This document shows, piece after piece, positions 24,797 through 26,607 of a DNA stretch of 26,607 bases. The stretch is taken from contig JAWOEL010000051.1 of NCBI GenBank assembly GCA_046482735.1, forward strand, positions 1-26,607, given 5' to 3'. The DNA is from JAQICB01 sp046482735 (GTDB lineage Bacteria > Bacteroidota > Bacteroidia > Bacteroidales > UBA1715). Each line of letters begins with the position of its first letter. Position 1 is the first letter of the stretch. A program made the translations under genes and the position numbers. The notes beneath the pieces were generated by a model. That model was given only the letters and a program-made list of their open reading frames with translations, searched no databases and was not told where the DNA came from.

Positions 24797-25444
24797 TTAA
24801 TCAGAATTTTTATTTTTTCGTTTAAAAATATATGCTTTGCTTTCCTCACGCTTTAATAATCGTTCTATATTTTTTTTATGTGTTAATACTAACAATACAG
24901 AAAGTAGTATTGAAAAAAACATTAAAGAAACAATAGTTGTTTTACCTACCAAAATAACCATAATAGGGAAAGAAAAGCCCGCCATTAAAGAACTCAATGA
25001 AACATATTTTGTTATTATTAAGGTCCACGCAAATACCACAAAAGCAACTATAGCAGCTTCAGGTGCTATTGCAAAAGCTACGCCCAATAAAGATGCCACA
25101 CCTTTGCCACCGCGAAATTTAGCGTATATTGGAAATATATGCCCCACAACAGCCATTCCACCAAACAATAACTGCAAATTTACATAATCGGATGTACCGG
25201 CTATTAAATAAGGAAAAAACACAACAAACTTTGCAGGTATGTATGCTTTTAATACATCAATAAAAAAAACAGGTATACCGGCTTTTTTTCCAAGCACTCT
25301 AAAAGTGTTTGTAGTACCAGCATTGCCGCTACCGTATTCTCGTATATCTATTCCATAAAAAAGTTTTCCTATCCATATTGAAGTCGGCACAGATCCTACA
25401 AGGTATGCTGCAAGTGCGGCTAGAAATATGTATACATTTTCCAT
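24797..25444 (-). CDS. plsY: acyl-phosphate:glycerol-3-phosphate acyltransferase
   Basis: An integral inner-membrane enzyme that transfers an acyl group from acyl-phosphate to glycerol 3-phosphate, the first committed step to phosphatidic acid. The 215-aa product has about seven hydrophobic helices and the three cytoplasmic family motifs: an SVPTSIWIGK-type first loop, the second at IREYGSGNAGTTNTFRVLGK (about 34-53), and IYAKFRGGKGVASLLG with the essential Gly-rich phosphate loop. The tail is basic, which is usual. PlsX is not in the window. A promoter candidate lies upstream at 25552-25583. Confidence 0.95.
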   Translation of the reverse strand: MENVYIFLAALAAYLVGSVPTSIWIGKLFYGIDIREYGSGNAGTTNTFRVLGKKAGIPVFFIDVLKAYIPAKFVVFFPYLIAGTSDYVNLQLLFGGMAVVGHIFPIYAKFRGGKGVASLLGVAFAIAPEAAIVAFVVFAWTLIITKYVSLSSLMAGFSFPIMVILVGKTTIVSLMFFSILLSVLLVLTHKKNIERLLKREESKAYIFKRKNKNSD

Positions 25445-25551
25445 AATTTCTTTTTAATTTTGTATCATGCAAAAATCAATAAAAAAACGCATTCACGCAA
25501 ACTTTTTTGTTTAAATCCCCTTAAAACAGATGTAGCACACTCATAAACAAA

Positions 25552-25583
25552 CAAATATACTAAGAGGTATCATGTTTTCGAAA
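25552..25583 (-). promoter_or_regulatory. candidate plsY promoter overlapping the CPBP gene end
   Basis: Minus-strand TTTC (25583-25580), 20 nt, TATATTTG (25559-25552): exact TAnnTTTG -7 box and a 3-of-4 -33 box at good spacing. The leader would be about 100 nt. The -33 part lies inside the last codons of the CPBP gene. Confidence 0.4.
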
Positions 25584-26508
25584 CCACATTTTTTTTGTAT
25601 AAAATATTCATCCCATACCATACAATGCCTATTGTCAACACACCAATCACAAGTGTTACTGTATGATAAGATGTATTATTATAAGAAAAAAGTTGTTTCA
25701 TAAACTCTGTATGTATATTATCATGAGTTATAAGAAAATTCCCCGTCACGACCAAGGCATTATTTACAAAATGAGCAATTATTGGTATCCATACAGACCC
25801 TGTCCACAGAAACACCAACCCATAGAGAACACCTAAAACTACTCGTGGTATAAAATTATACACATCAAAATGCAATACACTAAATAAAAGTGCTACAAAC
25901 AAAACTGCTCTGTATGGATTTTTAAACACTTGAACACAATAGGTTTGCAGCATTCCTCTAAAAAAGAACTCCTCTACTACAGCTGGTATCACAGCCATCA
26001 ACACTAATTGCACAAAAAAATCTTTACCATCTGTATCAGACATTAAAAAAGCATAAACTTTTTCATTTTGTTCATATAGCTTAGTAAAAACTGATTCAGA
26101 CGAAAGAAAAGCAGACACTATCTTTTCATTAAAAAAAGATAAAGCATTAATACCGGGAATAAAAACTATCATTAACAACACGAAATAAACCGTAAAATAA
26201 GCATATTTTCGTGGTAATCTTGCAATTAATTGAAACGGGCGGCTACTGTAGCTATACAGCAAAACAACAGCAGGCACTAAAAAAACAACGATTGACTGCA
26301 ATAATAATGCCTCACGGATATAATTTTTATTATGTAATAATTGAGATGCCTCAATTAATCTACGAGTATACTCATCATACCCCAGATTATGCAGAGCCGC
26401 AAATATATGACCGAAAAAGAACTGTATCCCTACTGCACAAATAATAGAAATAACAATTCCCGCAAGCAAGCGGGCATACAATGGTAACTGATAAAATGAA
26501 CGTATCAT
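25570..26508 (-). CDS. CPBP-family intramembrane glutamic protease
   Basis: A 312-aa polytopic membrane protein of the CPBP (CAAX protease and bacteriocin-processing) family. From the chosen ATG at 26508 (MIRSFYQLPLY) the motifs are EEFFFRG with E179-E180, SVLHFDVYN with H213 and IIAHFVNNAL with H246 and N249, the complete catalytic set. About eight membrane helices are visible. A longer in-frame GTG start at 26571 exists, but the ATG overlaps the stop of the upstream gene as ATGA, the usual sign of coupled translation. The substrate is unknown; family members cleave prenylated or membrane substrates or process peptides, and no bacteriocin gene is nearby. Confidence 0.9.
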   Translation of the reverse strand: MIRSFYQLPLYARLLAGIVISIICAVGIQFFFGHIFAALHNLGYDEYTRRLIEASQLLHNKNYIREALLLQSIVVFLVPAVVLLYSYSSRPFQLIARLPRKYAYFTVYFVLLMIVFIPGINALSFFNEKIVSAFLSSESVFTKLYEQNEKVYAFLMSDTDGKDFFVQLVLMAVIPAVVEEFFFRGMLQTYCVQVFKNPYRAVLFVALLFSVLHFDVYNFIPRVVLGVLYGLVFLWTGSVWIPIIAHFVNNALVVTGNFLITHDNIHTEFMKQLFSYNNTSYHTVTLVIGVLTIGIVWYGMNILYKKNVVSKT

Positions 26509-26607
26509 TTTTGTATCCCCGCTACAAATTCCAAAATATGATTTTGAGGTGAAAATTCTTTCACCGTACACAATCCTAATTTTTCTATTGCAACATCAAT
26601 AGGATTA
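26505..26607 (-). CDS. 3' end of an upstream gene, cut by the window edge
   Basis: A frame open to the window edge encodes the last 33 residues of a protein, starting NPIDVAIEKLGLCTVKEFSP and ending LEFVAGIQK, with TGA at 26507-26505. The TGA overlaps the CPBP ATG (ATGA). The composition looks coding and the 4-nt overlap supports a real gene co-transcribed with the CPBP protease. The fragment is too short to name a family. Confidence 0.7.
   Translation of the reverse strand, partial: NPIDVAIEKLGLCTVKEFSPQNHILEFVAGIQK

Overview
The window is AT-rich DNA from a member of the Bacteroidota, most likely of the order Bacteroidales. Evidence: the Rnf operon has the order rseC-rnfB-C-D-G-E-A; several genes carry the Bacteroidota-type promoter (-33 TTTG, about 18-20 nt, -7 TAnnTTTG); start codons lack clear Shine-Dalgarno sequences; and several envelope and lipoproteins are of kinds found in this phylum. 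No species-level call can be made by eye.

Layout. (1) 20-2848, minus strand: a NarL-type two-component pair, a membrane histidine kinase followed by its LuxR-type response regulator. (2) 3145-4809, minus: asparagine synthetase B with a good promoter. (3) 4810-5598: a non-genic stretch holding a MITE-like element of about 265 bp with 32-33 bp inverted ends, and next to it a cluster of three strong stem-loops overlapping a 38-codon ORF of coding-like appearance. (4) 5599-11042, minus: the complete Rnf ion-translocating ferredoxin:NAD+ oxidoreductase operon led by an RseC-like gene, with a convincing promoter. (5) 11043-11611: a 570-bp divergent spacer with a terminator-shaped hairpin and two tandem repeats. 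(6) 11612-13584: mntP (plus), an AI-2E family transporter (minus), and behind it a decayed STAS-like gene with a frameshift and a nonsense codon. (7) 13698-16439, minus: a small lipoprotein, a secreted protein with a long acidic tract, and miaA. (8) 16555-17582, plus: smpB and a UPF0316 membrane protein. (9) 17585-20879, minus: an ABC-F ATPase and, upstream of it, a two-gene envelope operon whose terminator abuts the ABC-F start codon. (10) 21057-22500, plus: a small helical-repeat protein and a TIGR01777-type SDR protein. (11) 22582-26607, minus: yifB/comM, gmhA, plsY, a CPBP-family intramembrane protease, and the 3' end of a further gene cut by the window edge.

Functionally this is mostly ordinary chromosome: energy conservation (Rnf), translation quality control and tRNA modification (SmpB, MiaA, ABC-F), nitrogen assimilation (AsnB), phospholipid and heptose precursor synthesis (PlsY, GmhA), manganese export (MntP) and competence/recombination (YifB). 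I found no CRISPR array, no full transposon, no phage genes, no tRNA or rRNA, and no clear undescribed multi-gene system. The spots that deserve a second look are the MITE plus neighbouring structured element (5054-5511), the broken STAS-like gene (13217-13584), the terminator that ends three bases before the ABC-F start codon (19463-19490), and the unexplained terminator-like hairpin in the divergent spacer (11216-11244).
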